Origin: Paenibacillus silvisoli
GTDB lineage: Bacteria; Bacillota; Bacilli; Paenibacillales; Paenibacillaceae
Assembly: GCF_030866765.1 (NCBI RefSeq)
Contig: NZ_CP133017.1
Location: forward strand, 271,001 to 335,000
Length of the DNA stretch: 64,000 nt
Direction of reading: 5' to 3'
The notes under the pieces were generated by a model that had not been told where the DNA came from, did no database searches, and was given only the letters and a program-made list of their open reading frames with translations. The position numbers were made by a program, and so were the translations under genes. Shown here piece by piece: positions 18,148 through 26,519 of the stretch (position 1 is the stretch's first letter; each line of letters begins with the position of its first letter).

Positions 18148-18287
18148 ATGCCTACGAGGTTAGCTGTGGGGTTCGGTTGAAGGCTCCCTATGATACCCTC
18201 TGGCATGCCGCAGACTGCTTGCTGCGGATGTCGGGATCAATTCACCCAGAATGGTTCCCCCGTTTCCCTTGATGGGAATTCGGCAAA
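18148..18287 (-). promoter_or_regulatory. c-di-AMP (ydaO/yuaA) riboswitch
   Basis: On the minus strand, the leader of the NlpC/P60 gene contains the hallmark blocks of the ydaO class in order: CGGGGGAACC, GGGTGAAT, a variable hairpin (CCGCAGCAAGCAGTCTGCGG), AGGGTATC, GAACCC and ACAGCTAACCTCGTAGGC. The ends TGCC/GGCA can close P1. The downstream GGAAGGGG...CCC is close to the start codon. In this class, c-di-AMP binding turns expression off, and cell-wall hydrolases are classic targets. The rest of the 18130-18608 gap holds a terminator (18554-18597) and otherwise nothing I recognise. Confidence 0.92.
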
Positions 18288-18553
18288 ATTTTCATTTCTC
18301 AGGCAATACTATTCGATCATTTTCTTCCTTCTCCTTCCGAGTTCACATGTTGTTCACAAATTAAAATTATTAGAATGCAACCTTTTGGCCCGTCAACTCG
18401 TTGGGAAGCCTGCGATTGAGCGTAAAACGGCTTCCGGCATCAGGAAGTCGCCTTGAGGGAGAAAATTGACGGATAGTGTCTCACGGGGAACGCGAAGGAG
18501 GCGGGAGCGTCATTCTCCTCATTCCCGTTTTTGACTAATTATTGGTTGAAATG

Positions 18554-18597
18554 AAAAAAGAAGCAGCCGCGCGTAAAGGCGCGGCTGCTTCTTTTTC
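18554..18597. terminator. Terminator downstream of the DeoR regulator
   Basis: AAAAAAGAAGCAGCCGCG pairs with CGCGGCTGCTTCTTTTT around an 8-base loop. It lies 11 bases past the stop of the minus-strand DeoR gene. Confidence 0.85.
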
Positions 18598-18608
18598 GTC
18601 ATATATCG

Positions 18609-19379
18609 CTAAACGAGCGTCACCGTAATTCCCCGGCTGCGCAAATAACCGACGTCTTCAGCGGGTGCCTGCTCATCCGTGATGACATGGCTGATCTTAT
18701 CGATCGGGCACACGAACGCCGTATTCGTCACCCCGAACTTGCTGCGGTCGGTAACGAGATACACTTTGCCGGAATGCTCGATCATTTTTTCTTTAATCCG
18801 CGCTGACGCCAGATAAGCATCGGTAATGCCGAGCTTCGTATCGAGCGCCGAGGTTCCGACAAAGCAAATATTCGCGCGGAACATCGAGATCATCGTTTCG
18901 GCAACCGGGCCGACGATGGAATCCAGATTCGCTTCGCCGAGCGCTCCGCCGCAGATGATGATGGAGATGTCTTTTTTATTTTTCAAGTTATGAAGCTTAT
19001 GCGCGATTTCGAGACTGTTCGTAATGACCGTAATGCGTTCCTTGTTGCCCAGATGCTCGGCTATATGCTGATTGGTCGATCCGGCGTCCATGAAGATGGT
19101 ATCGCCATCGCGGACCATTTCGGCCGCCGCTTGGGCGATCCGGATTTTCTCGTTTATATAGGGATCCTGCGGGAGCTGCGCGGGCGGCTGCTCGCTGCCT
19201 GCTTGACGGTTATAGATGGCGCCTCCGTTTATGCGCAAAACTTCGCCCGTCTCTTCGAGCTGCGAAAGATCGCGCCGAATGGTAGCAGGGGATACATCCA
19301 GCTCGAGGCAAAACTCCTCAATCGTTATGAAGGGCCTCTTCTTTAAAGCTTCTATGATCTCTATATGCCTATTTTTCAT
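18609..19379 (-). CDS. DeoR/GlpR family transcriptional regulator
   Basis: The protein has 256 residues. The N-terminal helix-turn-helix (ITIEEFCLELDVSPATIRRDLSQLEETGEVLRINGGA) is the DeoR signature. It is followed by a DeoRC sugar-phosphate-sensing domain with DGDTIFMDAGSTNQHIAEHL, TNSLEIAHKL and the terminal DEQAP region. Members repress sugar operons and are released by a phosphorylated sugar. ATG 19379 was chosen behind AGGAGAG. The frame extends 14 codons further upstream without a ribosome site. It is divergent from the ABC/glycosidase operon at 19700-28103, its probable target. Confidence 0.9.
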   Translation of the reverse strand: MKNRHIEIIEALKKRPFITIEEFCLELDVSPATIRRDLSQLEETGEVLRINGGAIYNRQAGSEQPPAQLPQDPYINEKIRIAQAAAEMVRDGDTIFMDAGSTNQHIAEHLGNKERITVITNSLEIAHKLHNLKNKKDISIIICGGALGEANLDSIVGPVAETMISMFRANICFVGTSALDTKLGITDAYLASARIKEKMIEHSGKVYLVTDRSKFGVTNTAFVCPIDKISHVITDEQAPAEDVGYLRSRGITVTLV

Positions 19380-19452
19380 TGCTGAATCTCTCCTGAATAA
19401 TAAGTTATCATTCCCAATCAAAATGAGATGAAATTTACAACTCTTACCTTCA

Positions 19453-19480
19453 ACTATACTATCTTATTGGTTATTATCAA
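19453..19480 (-). promoter_or_regulatory. Sigma-A type promoter for the DeoR gene
   Basis: On the minus strand TTGATA, a 16-base spacer and TATAGT are found about 75 bases before the start codon. Confidence 0.6.
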
Positions 19481-19590
19481 GCTAGAGAAGGGTTCCATCT
19501 TAAAAACTGGTTGGAATTTGTCATTAACATCGTGCGGAACACCATGGAAATGACTAAAATGATCTAAATCAATCATATATAAAATTTAAG

Positions 19591-19643
19591 TGATTGTAAA
19601 TAATCAAAAATGGATTGACGGTTGATCAATCTGTGACTAATAT
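19591..19643 (+). promoter_or_regulatory. Promoter of the ABC/glycosidase operon with candidate operators
   Basis: TTGACG at 19615-19620, a 17-base spacer and TAATAT at 19638-19643 form a good sigma-A promoter. A palindrome GTTGATCAAT lies inside the spacer, and a related dyad TGATTGTAAATAATCA lies at 19591-19606. Both are reasonable DeoR sites (inference). The rest of the 320-base gap between the divergent genes is AT-rich and otherwise unremarkable. Confidence 0.65.
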
Positions 19644-19699
19644 GAAGGCAAGGGGAGCAACGATGCTCATTCTAAAGCCATTCCGAGGGGGACCAATCA

Positions 19700-21421
19700 A
19701 TGACAAGTAAGTATCTTAACCGTACTGCTATCGCTTTCGTTACCTGCGCTCTCATTCTTTCGGCTTGCGGCAACTCAGACTCTACGAACAACACCAATGC
19801 GAATAACGGCGCCGGCACGAACGCGAGCGAGAATGCGAATTCGGGGGCGGCGGCAAACAATGCCGCGGCTTCCGAAACCGTAGATCCCGCTGCCAAATAC
19901 GATCCGCCGATCGAATTTACGATCGTCGGGGAATCCGATCCGAACCTGAAGTTCGACGAGGGTCAAACGTATGAGAAGAATGGCGTTTACGATATGTACG
20001 AGAAGGACCTGGGCATTCAGATCAAAAACAAGTGGATGGTCGATTCGAAGCAGTACGACGAGAAAGTGAAGCTCAGCATCGCTTCCGACGACATTCCGGA
20101 TTTGATGAAAGTCAACGTCGACGAGCTGCAGCAGCTTGTCGAGAACGATATGCTCGCCGATCTGACGGACGTTTACGATAAGTATGCGACGGACGACACC
20201 AAAACGTTCATGACGAGCGACGGCGGCAAGCAGCTGGACTCCGCGAAATTCGATGGCAAGCTGATGGCCATTCCGGTGACGAACAGCCCTTATAACGACG
20301 CGCAGTTCCTGTACGTCCGCAAAGACTGGCTGCAGAAGCTGAACCTGCCTGAGCCGAAATCGATGGAAGACGTGCTCAAAATTTCGGATGCTTTCACGAA
20401 CCAGGATCCGGACGGCAACGGCAAAGCGGACACGGTTGGCTTGGTCGCCCAGAAAGAAATCTATAACCCTGCTTACGGCTTCGCCGGTTTGTTCAACGGC
20501 TTCCACGCTTATCCGGGCGCATGGGTGGAGGATGCCTCCGGCAAGCTTGCATACGGCAGCATCCAGCCTGAGATGAAGACCGCTCTGAAGACGCTTCAGG
20601 ATCTGTTCAAAGCCGGTCAGTTGGACAAAGAATTTTTCACCGTCGACCATATGAAAGCAAACGAATTGGTTGCGAACAACCAAGCGGGCATGGCGTTCGG
20701 TCCGTTCTGGCTGACTAGCTGGCCGATGCCTAGCGCGGTCGTGAAGGACAATAAAGTGACCGAGGATTGGGAAGTGTTCCCGATTCCGTCCGCTGACGCG
20801 AACCCTGCTTTGAACCAAGTCGGTCTTGGCGTTAGCGCATACTACGTCGTTTCGAAGAAGAGCGAGCATCCGGAAGCGGCAATCAAGCTTCTTAACCGCT
20901 TCATCGAGGTTGACAGCCATCCGATTACGCCGGAAACGAAGGGCTACAAATTCGGCAGCGCCGACCAAGAGCTGTGGAAGCTGAATCCGGTCGTCGTCAT
21001 GTCGCAGGATTTGAACGCGAAGACGGGCGGCTTGCTTTCGAAAGCCGTAGAAGCGAAGGATCCTTCCTCGCTCGAAGGCAACGTGAGCGGTACGGCTTAC
21101 TATAATGACGCGATCAAATTCCTGGACGGCGACACGAGCCTGTGGAGCAGCTGGATGAACGCGAAGCCGCACGGATCGCTTGAAATTATGAATCAGTATT
21201 TGACGGCGAACCAGTTCCTGACGAACGCATTCACCGGAGCGCCTACGCCGGCAATGGTAGCGAAGAAGTCGATTCTCGACCAGAAGGAGCAGGAGCTGTT
21301 CACGAAGATCGTCATCAACCAGGCGCCGATCGACGAGTTCGATAAGTTTGTCGAAGAGTGGAAATCGCTTGGCGGCGAAGAAATGACGACCGAAGTCAAC
21401 GACTGGAGCTCGAAGAGATAA
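19700..21421 (+). CDS. Extracellular solute-binding lipoprotein (sugar ABC transporter, LplA-like)
   Basis: The protein has 573 residues. A lipoprotein signal peptide ends in the lipobox LSAC with C23, followed by an Asn/Ala/Gly-rich linker of about 40 residues and then a family 1 solute-binding domain. The family trait MYEKDLGIQIKNKWM ... DIPDLMKVN and VRKDWLQKLNLPEPKSMEDVLKISDAFTNQDPDGNGK-type calcium-loop motif place it with the large LplA/YtcQ/AlgQ type of oligosaccharide binders. It is anchored outside the membrane and delivers substrate to the two permeases that follow. GGGGG precedes the ATG. Confidence 0.92.
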   Translation: MTSKYLNRTAIAFVTCALILSACGNSDSTNNTNANNGAGTNASENANSGAAANNAAASETVDPAAKYDPPIEFTIVGESDPNLKFDEGQTYEKNGVYDMYEKDLGIQIKNKWMVDSKQYDEKVKLSIASDDIPDLMKVNVDELQQLVENDMLADLTDVYDKYATDDTKTFMTSDGGKQLDSAKFDGKLMAIPVTNSPYNDAQFLYVRKDWLQKLNLPEPKSMEDVLKISDAFTNQDPDGNGKADTVGLVAQKEIYNPAYGFAGLFNGFHAYPGAWVEDASGKLAYGSIQPEMKTALKTLQDLFKAGQLDKEFFTVDHMKANELVANNQAGMAFGPFWLTSWPMPSAVVKDNKVTEDWEVFPIPSADANPALNQVGLGVSAYYVVSKKSEHPEAAIKLLNRFIEVDSHPITPETKGYKFGSADQELWKLNPVVVMSQDLNAKTGGLLSKAVEAKDPSSLEGNVSGTAYYNDAIKFLDGDTSLWSSWMNAKPHGSLEIMNQYLTANQFLTNAFTGAPTPAMVAKKSILDQKEQELFTKIVINQAPIDEFDKFVEEWKSLGGEEMTTEVNDWSSKR

Positions 21422-21452
21422 CGACACGCCTAACGCGCGGCAATGAAAAAAG

Positions 21453-21488
21453 AAGAGGGGAAAATAGGCGTGACTATTTTCCCCTTTC
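21453..21488 (+). terminator. Internal terminator between binding protein and permeases
   Basis: GAGGGGAAAATAG pairs with CTATTTTCCCCTTTC around a short loop. It lies 30 bases after the binding-protein stop and 58 before the first permease. Leaky stops here are the usual way to make more binding protein than permease. Confidence 0.7.
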
Positions 21489-21545
21489 TTGCTTATGCAC
21501 CAACGACGGCGACAGCCGTTTTACCTTGTTAACGGGGGAATACCT

Positions 21546-22445
21546 GTGATTTTAAAAAGATGGGCTCGCGAGTGGTATTTTCATCTTATGCTGCTTCCGG
21601 CTGTCGTTCTCGTTCTCATCTATTGCTACGGGCCGATGGTCGGCATGGTCATCGCATTCGAGAAGTATGTTCCGGCCAAAGGGATGATTCATTCCAAATG
21701 GGTCGGTCTGGATAATTTCAAGTACGTGATATCACTGCCCGATACGTACCGGGTTCTCTATAATACCGTGTACATCGCCTTCATGAAGATGATCGCGGGG
21801 CTCATTGCGCCGATCGTTGTCGCTTTGCTGCTCAATGAGGTTAGAACGATGCTGTTCAAGCGGCTGTATCAGACGTTTATTTATTTGCCGCACTTCTTGT
21901 CCTGGATTATTCTCGGGGGCATCATGCTCGATATTTTGTCTCCTTCTTCCGGTTTGGTCAATCAGGCGCTGGAAGCGCTCGGCTTCGAGCCGATCTTCTT
22001 CCTTGGCGATAACAAGTGGTTTCCGTACGTGCTCGTAGGCTCCGACGTGTGGAAGGAGTTCGGGTTCGGCACCATTGTATATTTGGCGGCGTTGACCGGC
22101 ATCAATCCTTCTCTGTATGAAGCCGCCGAGATCGACGGCGCGAACCGCTGGCAGCAGACGCGCCATGTTACGCTACCGGGCATGGTGCCCATTATGATTT
22201 TGCTGGCCACGCTCAGCCTCGGCCAAATTTTGAACGCGGGCTTCGACCAGGTGTTCAATTTGTACAACACGCAAGTCTATGAAAGCGGCGATATTATCGA
22301 CACGCTGGTGTACCGGCTTGGCTTGCAGCAGGCGCAATACGGCGTGGCAACGGCCGTCGGATTGTTCAAGTCGGTCGTATCGTTCATTTTCATCTCGCTG
22401 TCTTACTATGTCGCGTATCGCTTCGCCAATTATCGTATTTTCTAA
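21546..22445 (+). CDS. ABC transporter permease (LplB-like)
   Basis: The protein has 299 residues and six membrane segments starting with FHLMLLPAVVLVLIYCYGPMVGMVIAFE. The EAA loop (YEAAEIDGANRWQQTRHVTLPGM) that docks the ATPase lies at about residues 195-217. It is the B-type subunit of a CUT1 importer. GTG 21546 was chosen behind GGGGGAA. The frame is open further upstream, but through the terminator. No ATPase is encoded in the locus, so a shared MsmX-type ATPase elsewhere must energise it (known for this family). Confidence 0.93.
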   Translation: MILKRWAREWYFHLMLLPAVVLVLIYCYGPMVGMVIAFEKYVPAKGMIHSKWVGLDNFKYVISLPDTYRVLYNTVYIAFMKMIAGLIAPIVVALLLNEVRTMLFKRLYQTFIYLPHFLSWIILGGIMLDILSPSSGLVNQALEALGFEPIFFLGDNKWFPYVLVGSDVWKEFGFGTIVYLAALTGINPSLYEAAEIDGANRWQQTRHVTLPGMVPIMILLATLSLGQILNAGFDQVFNLYNTQVYESGDIIDTLVYRLGLQQAQYGVATAVGLFKSVVSFIFISLSYYVAYRFANYRIF

Positions 22446-22466
22446 GACTAAGAGAGGGTGGCTGTC

Positions 22467-23351
22467 GTGGTTTACAGAATGTCTTGGAGCAGAAGATGCT
22501 TCCTGGCCGCCAACTATACGTTTCTAACCGTGCTGTCTCTTCTATGCCTCATCCCGTTTATTCATATTCTGGCGGTTTCCTTAAGCTCGGCAGCCGCCGC
22601 GTCGGCCGGCTCCGTGAAGCTGTGGCCGGTGGAGTGGACGATTGCTTCCTATGAGAACGTGCTGAGCAAGCAGGAGTTTCTGACCTCCTTCCTTGTTTCC
22701 CTCAAGCGGGTGCTGCTCGGTACGTCCGTTAATATGGTGCTGACCATCTTGGTCGCCTATCCGTTGTCCAAGGAAGTGGCCAACTTCCGGCCTCGGACCG
22801 TCTATGTCTGGTTTTTCGTGCTGACGATGCTGTTCAGCGGCGGCCTCATTCCTCTGTATATGACGGTAAAGATGACCGGTCTGATGGACTCGCTCTGGGC
22901 GCTCGTCATTCCGGCAGCCGTTCCGGTCTACAATGTCGTGCTGCTGCTTAATTTTTTCCGCGGGCTTCCGAAGGAGCTGGAGGAGTCGGCCACGATCGAC
23001 GGGGCGAATCCGTTCGTCATCATGTGGAAAATTTTCGTTCCGCTTTCCGTCCCCGCGCTCGCGACCCTTACGCTGTTCTCCATGGTCATGCACTGGAACA
23101 GCTGGTTTGACGGATTGATCTTCATGAATCAACCCGAGCATTATCCGCTGCAAAGCTTCCTGCAGACCGTCGTCATCCAGCGCGATATGCGGTTTCTGAC
23201 GCCTGAGGATGTCGATATGCTGAAGCTCGTATCCGATCGAACGAGCAGCGCGGCGCAAATTTTCGTTGCGACCTTGCCGATTTTGCTCGTGTACCCGTTC
23301 CTGCAAAAATATTTTGTCCATGGCATCGTCATGGGCAGTGTCAAAGAATAG
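22467..23351 (+). CDS. ABC transporter permease (LplC/YtcP-like)
   Basis: The protein has 294 residues and six membrane segments. The EAA loop LEESATIDGANPFVIMWKIFVPLSVPAL is present, and the C-terminus KYFVHGIVMGSVKE is the hallmark ending of LplC/YtcP-type partners. GTG 22467 was chosen behind AGAGAGGG. An ATG lies 4 codons further on. It completes the importer with the preceding permease, 21 bases upstream. Confidence 0.93.
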   Translation: MVYRMSWSRRCFLAANYTFLTVLSLLCLIPFIHILAVSLSSAAAASAGSVKLWPVEWTIASYENVLSKQEFLTSFLVSLKRVLLGTSVNMVLTILVAYPLSKEVANFRPRTVYVWFFVLTMLFSGGLIPLYMTVKMTGLMDSLWALVIPAAVPVYNVVLLLNFFRGLPKELEESATIDGANPFVIMWKIFVPLSVPALATLTLFSMVMHWNSWFDGLIFMNQPEHYPLQSFLQTVVIQRDMRFLTPEDVDMLKLVSDRTSSAAQIFVATLPILLVYPFLQKYFVHGIVMGSVKE

Positions 23352-23383
23352 AACCCCATACCCCATAACTAGAGGTGGATATT

Positions 23384-24163
23384 ATGACAGAGTTGTTGAT
23401 TCTAGGCACTAGCGCCGGTGTATCTACCGCTAACCGCCATCATTTCAGCATGGCGATCAAACGAAACGGACGACTCTATCTCATCGATTGCGGCTGCCCG
23501 GCCAACATGCTGCTGAAAAAAATGGGCGAGGATCCGCGCAACATCGATGCGGTGTTTCTGACGCACTGGCATCCCGATCATGCAAGCGGCCTGCCGATGC
23601 TGATTCAAGATTTGCAGCTTACGTATAAGCCGGAAGGCTTGTCCATATACGGTCCGGCCGGAACGGACCGGAAGCTGGCGCAATTGCAGAAGATGTTCAT
23701 CCTGCCGCCGGAAATTTACCCGTTCAACCTGCACACGATCGAATACGACGAGGAAACCGTCTTTGATTTCGATGGCCTGCGCATCGAGTTTTTCCGGACG
23801 AATCATTTGGCGCAGGAAAACTGGAAGAAGCTCGACGAGAAGCATGGCCATGAAATTACGCCGATTGCGTACGGGCTTGTCCTCTATGTCGATGGCAAGA
23901 AGATCGTCGTGAGCGGAGACGTATTCAGCTCCAACGATTTGCTCCCGGTACTGCCGTATGCGGACTTGGTTATTCATGAATTCGGCCATATGCCGCCGAA
24001 CAAGCTGAACGCTTTCGTTAAAGAACAGCAAATTCCGAATTTGCTGATTACGCATATTCATCATGAGTGGGATTTGCGCGCCGATGAGCTGAAGGACATC
24101 GTGTCCGAAGGACATTCGGGCGAAGTGAACGTAGCGTACGATCTGATGCGGGTAGCGATTTAA
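23384..24163 (+). CDS. MBL-fold hydrolase 1 (RNase Z/PhnP-like)
   Basis: The protein has 259 residues. The opening LLILGTSAGVSTANRHHFSMAIKRNGRLYLIDCGCP and the metal motif HWHPDH (H61, H63, D65, H66), with VSGDVFSSNDLL and THIHHEWDL further on, place it in the RNase Z/PhnP/phosphodiesterase branch of the fold rather than with lactamases. Such enzymes hydrolyse RNA 3' ends, cyclic phosphates or other phosphodiesters. AGAGGTGG precedes ATG 23384. It is 32 bases after the permease, so its job should be to process the imported compound. Confidence 0.85.
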   Translation: MTELLILGTSAGVSTANRHHFSMAIKRNGRLYLIDCGCPANMLLKKMGEDPRNIDAVFLTHWHPDHASGLPMLIQDLQLTYKPEGLSIYGPAGTDRKLAQLQKMFILPPEIYPFNLHTIEYDEETVFDFDGLRIEFFRTNHLAQENWKKLDEKHGHEITPIAYGLVLYVDGKKIVVSGDVFSSNDLLPVLPYADLVIHEFGHMPPNKLNAFVKEQQIPNLLITHIHHEWDLRADELKDIVSEGHSGEVNVAYDLMRVAI

Positions 24164-24185
24164 AAGACGGAGAGGAGCTTGGATC

Positions 24186-24962
24186 ATGAGCGGGTTGAAT
24201 ACGCGGGTCACCGTTTTTGGCACTGGGGGAGCGGTACCGGAGGTTGGCGGCGACTCGCCGTCGTTCCTCATTAACGATAAATATTTGGTCGACACCGGCT
24301 GGGCGGCCGTCCAAAACCTGCGCGAACACGGCGTCGATCCGCTGGAGCTGGACTATTTGATCTTCACGCACTTTCATCATGATCATTATCTTTCGCTGCC
24401 GTCGCTGCTGTTCTATTTCTTGAGCCGGGGAAATGTGCGGGATTTGAAAATCATCGGGCCGGCGGAGGACCTGGAGCGCATGGTGAAGCGGGCGCTGGAC
24501 TTCTTGGACGCGGAACGGTATTGGTCGAAGGATGAGGTTCCGACCCTTATTCCGCTGCAGCCGGGCGACAGCTATGAGACGGAGGATTTCCGTCTCGACA
24601 CCTGCTCCACGATTCATCCCGTGCAGGGGTTGGCGTACCGGTTTACCGATGCGCGCACCGACAAGTCGTTCACGTTTTCCGGCGATACCGCCTATCATCC
24701 GCCGATCGCGGAGCTCGCGAAAGGAAGCTTGCTGCTCATTCATGAAGCGGCGCTTGGACCGAAGGCGGCCGACCCGAACGATAACGCGTACATGCACTCC
24801 GGTTCGATCGATGCGGCGCGCATTGCGGAGGCTGCGGGCGTAGCAACGCTGCTGCTGCTGCATGGCGCTTCAAGCAGAGTGGACGCCTGCCTGGAAACGG
24901 CGAAGCAAGCATTCAATGGAAGCGTGGAATGGCCGCACTTCGGCCAGACCTTCGTGCTGTAG
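24186..24962 (+). CDS. MBL-fold hydrolase 2 (RNase Z/PhnP-like)
   Basis: The protein has 258 residues. VTVFGTGGAVPEVGGDSPSFLIN and the metal motif HFHHDH (H62, H64, D66, H67) are followed by FTFSGDTAYHPPI, HEAALGPKA and an N-terminal-type partner His. It resembles the preceding MBL protein in layout but is clearly divergent in sequence, so the pair is more likely two steps or a heteromer than a recent duplication. GGAGAGGAGC precedes the ATG. The stop is 2 bases before the start of the first glycosidase, which implies translational coupling. Confidence 0.85.
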   Translation: MSGLNTRVTVFGTGGAVPEVGGDSPSFLINDKYLVDTGWAAVQNLREHGVDPLELDYLIFTHFHHDHYLSLPSLLFYFLSRGNVRDLKIIGPAEDLERMVKRALDFLDAERYWSKDEVPTLIPLQPGDSYETEDFRLDTCSTIHPVQGLAYRFTDARTDKSFTFSGDTAYHPPIAELAKGSLLLIHEAALGPKAADPNDNAYMHSGSIDAARIAEAAGVATLLLLHGASSRVDACLETAKQAFNGSVEWPHFGQTFVL

Positions 24963-24964
24963 CG

Positions 24965-26485
24965 ATGAACAAGTACTATGATATGTATGTGCGCGATGAG
25001 CGGGTCGAGCGGAACGCGTTTTTGCGGATGCAGCGGGCGGAGCGCGAGCTGCCGACCTACGACGAGTCGATGCAGAAGCTGCCGCAGCCTTACTGGGTCG
25101 GCAACCGCTCGGTCATCGAGGCTTATTGGAAGGCATGGGAGCTTGCTTTCGGCCATTTGCGCAAGGCGAATGAGCAAAACGGCTTCGTGGCGGATTATAT
25201 CGACACCGCCTTCAATAATGACTTGTTTATGTACGACAGCACCTTTATTCTCATGTTCGCGAATTACGGGCGCCATGCGTTCGATTTTCAACGCACGTTG
25301 GACAATTTCTATGCGAAGCAGCATCCGGACGGCTTTATGTGCAGACAGATCAGACAGTCCGACGGCACGGACGTCTTTCACCGCCACGACCCTTCGAGCA
25401 CCGGCCCGAACGTGATGCCGTGGGCGGAGTGGGAGTACTACCTGACGACGGGCGATAAGGACAGGCTGGCGAACGTGTTTACGCCGCTGGCTGCCTATCA
25501 CCGCTGGCTGCGGGCGTACCGGACATGGCCGGACGGCTCCTACTGGGCCAACGGATGGTCCGGCGCCGCGGACAATTTGCCGCGCATCCCGGGCAATACG
25601 AATAAGGAACGCGATTATTTTCATCACGGCCATCTGACCTGGTGCGACGGGTGTTTGTTCCAGCTGTATGCCGGCAAATTGCTGATGGCTATGGCGGACG
25701 TGCTGGGCCAATCCGAAGAGATTCGGGATATTGCCCTGGAAGCGGAGCGGCTGAGCGCCTACGTGAATGAACGGTTATGGGATGAGCGGACGGCCTACTA
25801 TTACGACAAGCTGCCAAACGGAGAGCTGACCTTTGTCAAAAACATCGGGGCATACTGGGCGCTGCTAGCCGAGGCCGTGCCCGCGGACCGGCTGGAACGG
25901 TTCATCGGGCACTTGAGCGATGAACGCTCGTTCAACCGGCCGCACCGCGTGCCTTCGTTGTCCGCCGATCATCCGGCGTATGCGCCGGAAGGCGATTATT
26001 GGGTAGGCGCGGTGTGGACGCCTACTAATTACATGGTGATGCGCGGCCTGGAGTCGCTCGGCTATCGCGGGCTGGCGGAAGAGATCGCCCGGAACCATGT
26101 CGAGCAGGTGGTGCAGGTGTTCAAGGAGACCGGCACGCTGTGGGAAAATTATTCGCCCGAGCATTGCGCGCCGGGGAAGCCGGCGAAGCCGGATTTCGTC
26201 GGCTGGGGAGGCCTTGCGCCGATCGCCGTTCTGTTCGAGTATCTATTCGGGCTGCGGCCGAACGTTCCGGAAGGCAAGCTGATTTGGCATGTGAACGTGC
26301 TGGAGGAGCATGGCGTTTCGCAATATCCGTTCGGCGCGAACGGGCTGCTGGATTTGAAATGCGCCGCGCGGGCTTCCGCCGGCGAGCGGCCGAGCATCGA
26401 AGTGAAATCCAACGCTGCGCTTGAGCTGGTTGTGATCTGGCAGGGCGGCGAGGAACGGATAGCTGTTAATCCCGGATTGGCGTGA
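24965..26485 (+). CDS. GH63/MGH1-like (alpha/alpha)6 glycoside hydrolase, copy 1
   Basis: The protein has 506 residues with no signal peptide, so it acts in the cytoplasm. An (alpha/alpha)6-barrel is indicated by YWKAWELAFGHLRK, DTAFNNDLFMYDSTFILMF and the signature GDYWVGAVWTPTNYMVMRGL of the GH63/MGH1-like group. The acid/base region ENYSPE follows in GTLWENYS. Relatives hydrolyse mannosyl- or glucosylglycerate, trehalose-like or glucosylated sugars. The exact substrate is unknown. The ATG at 24965 lies 2 bases after the MBL stop. A paralogue follows at once. Confidence 0.82.
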   Translation: MNKYYDMYVRDERVERNAFLRMQRAERELPTYDESMQKLPQPYWVGNRSVIEAYWKAWELAFGHLRKANEQNGFVADYIDTAFNNDLFMYDSTFILMFANYGRHAFDFQRTLDNFYAKQHPDGFMCRQIRQSDGTDVFHRHDPSSTGPNVMPWAEWEYYLTTGDKDRLANVFTPLAAYHRWLRAYRTWPDGSYWANGWSGAADNLPRIPGNTNKERDYFHHGHLTWCDGCLFQLYAGKLLMAMADVLGQSEEIRDIALEAERLSAYVNERLWDERTAYYYDKLPNGELTFVKNIGAYWALLAEAVPADRLERFIGHLSDERSFNRPHRVPSLSADHPAYAPEGDYWVGAVWTPTNYMVMRGLESLGYRGLAEEIARNHVEQVVQVFKETGTLWENYSPEHCAPGKPAKPDFVGWGGLAPIAVLFEYLFGLRPNVPEGKLIWHVNVLEEHGVSQYPFGANGLLDLKCAARASAGERPSIEVKSNAALELVVIWQGGEERIAVNPGLA

Positions 26486-26519
26486 TCGCGCGCGATACAG
26501 GTAAGGGAGGCATATCAGG

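Noticed and set aside
19775..21427. 550-codon minus-strand ORF opposite the binding protein
   Set aside because: The binding protein has a lipobox, a promoter and operon context. The opposite frame has no start signal.
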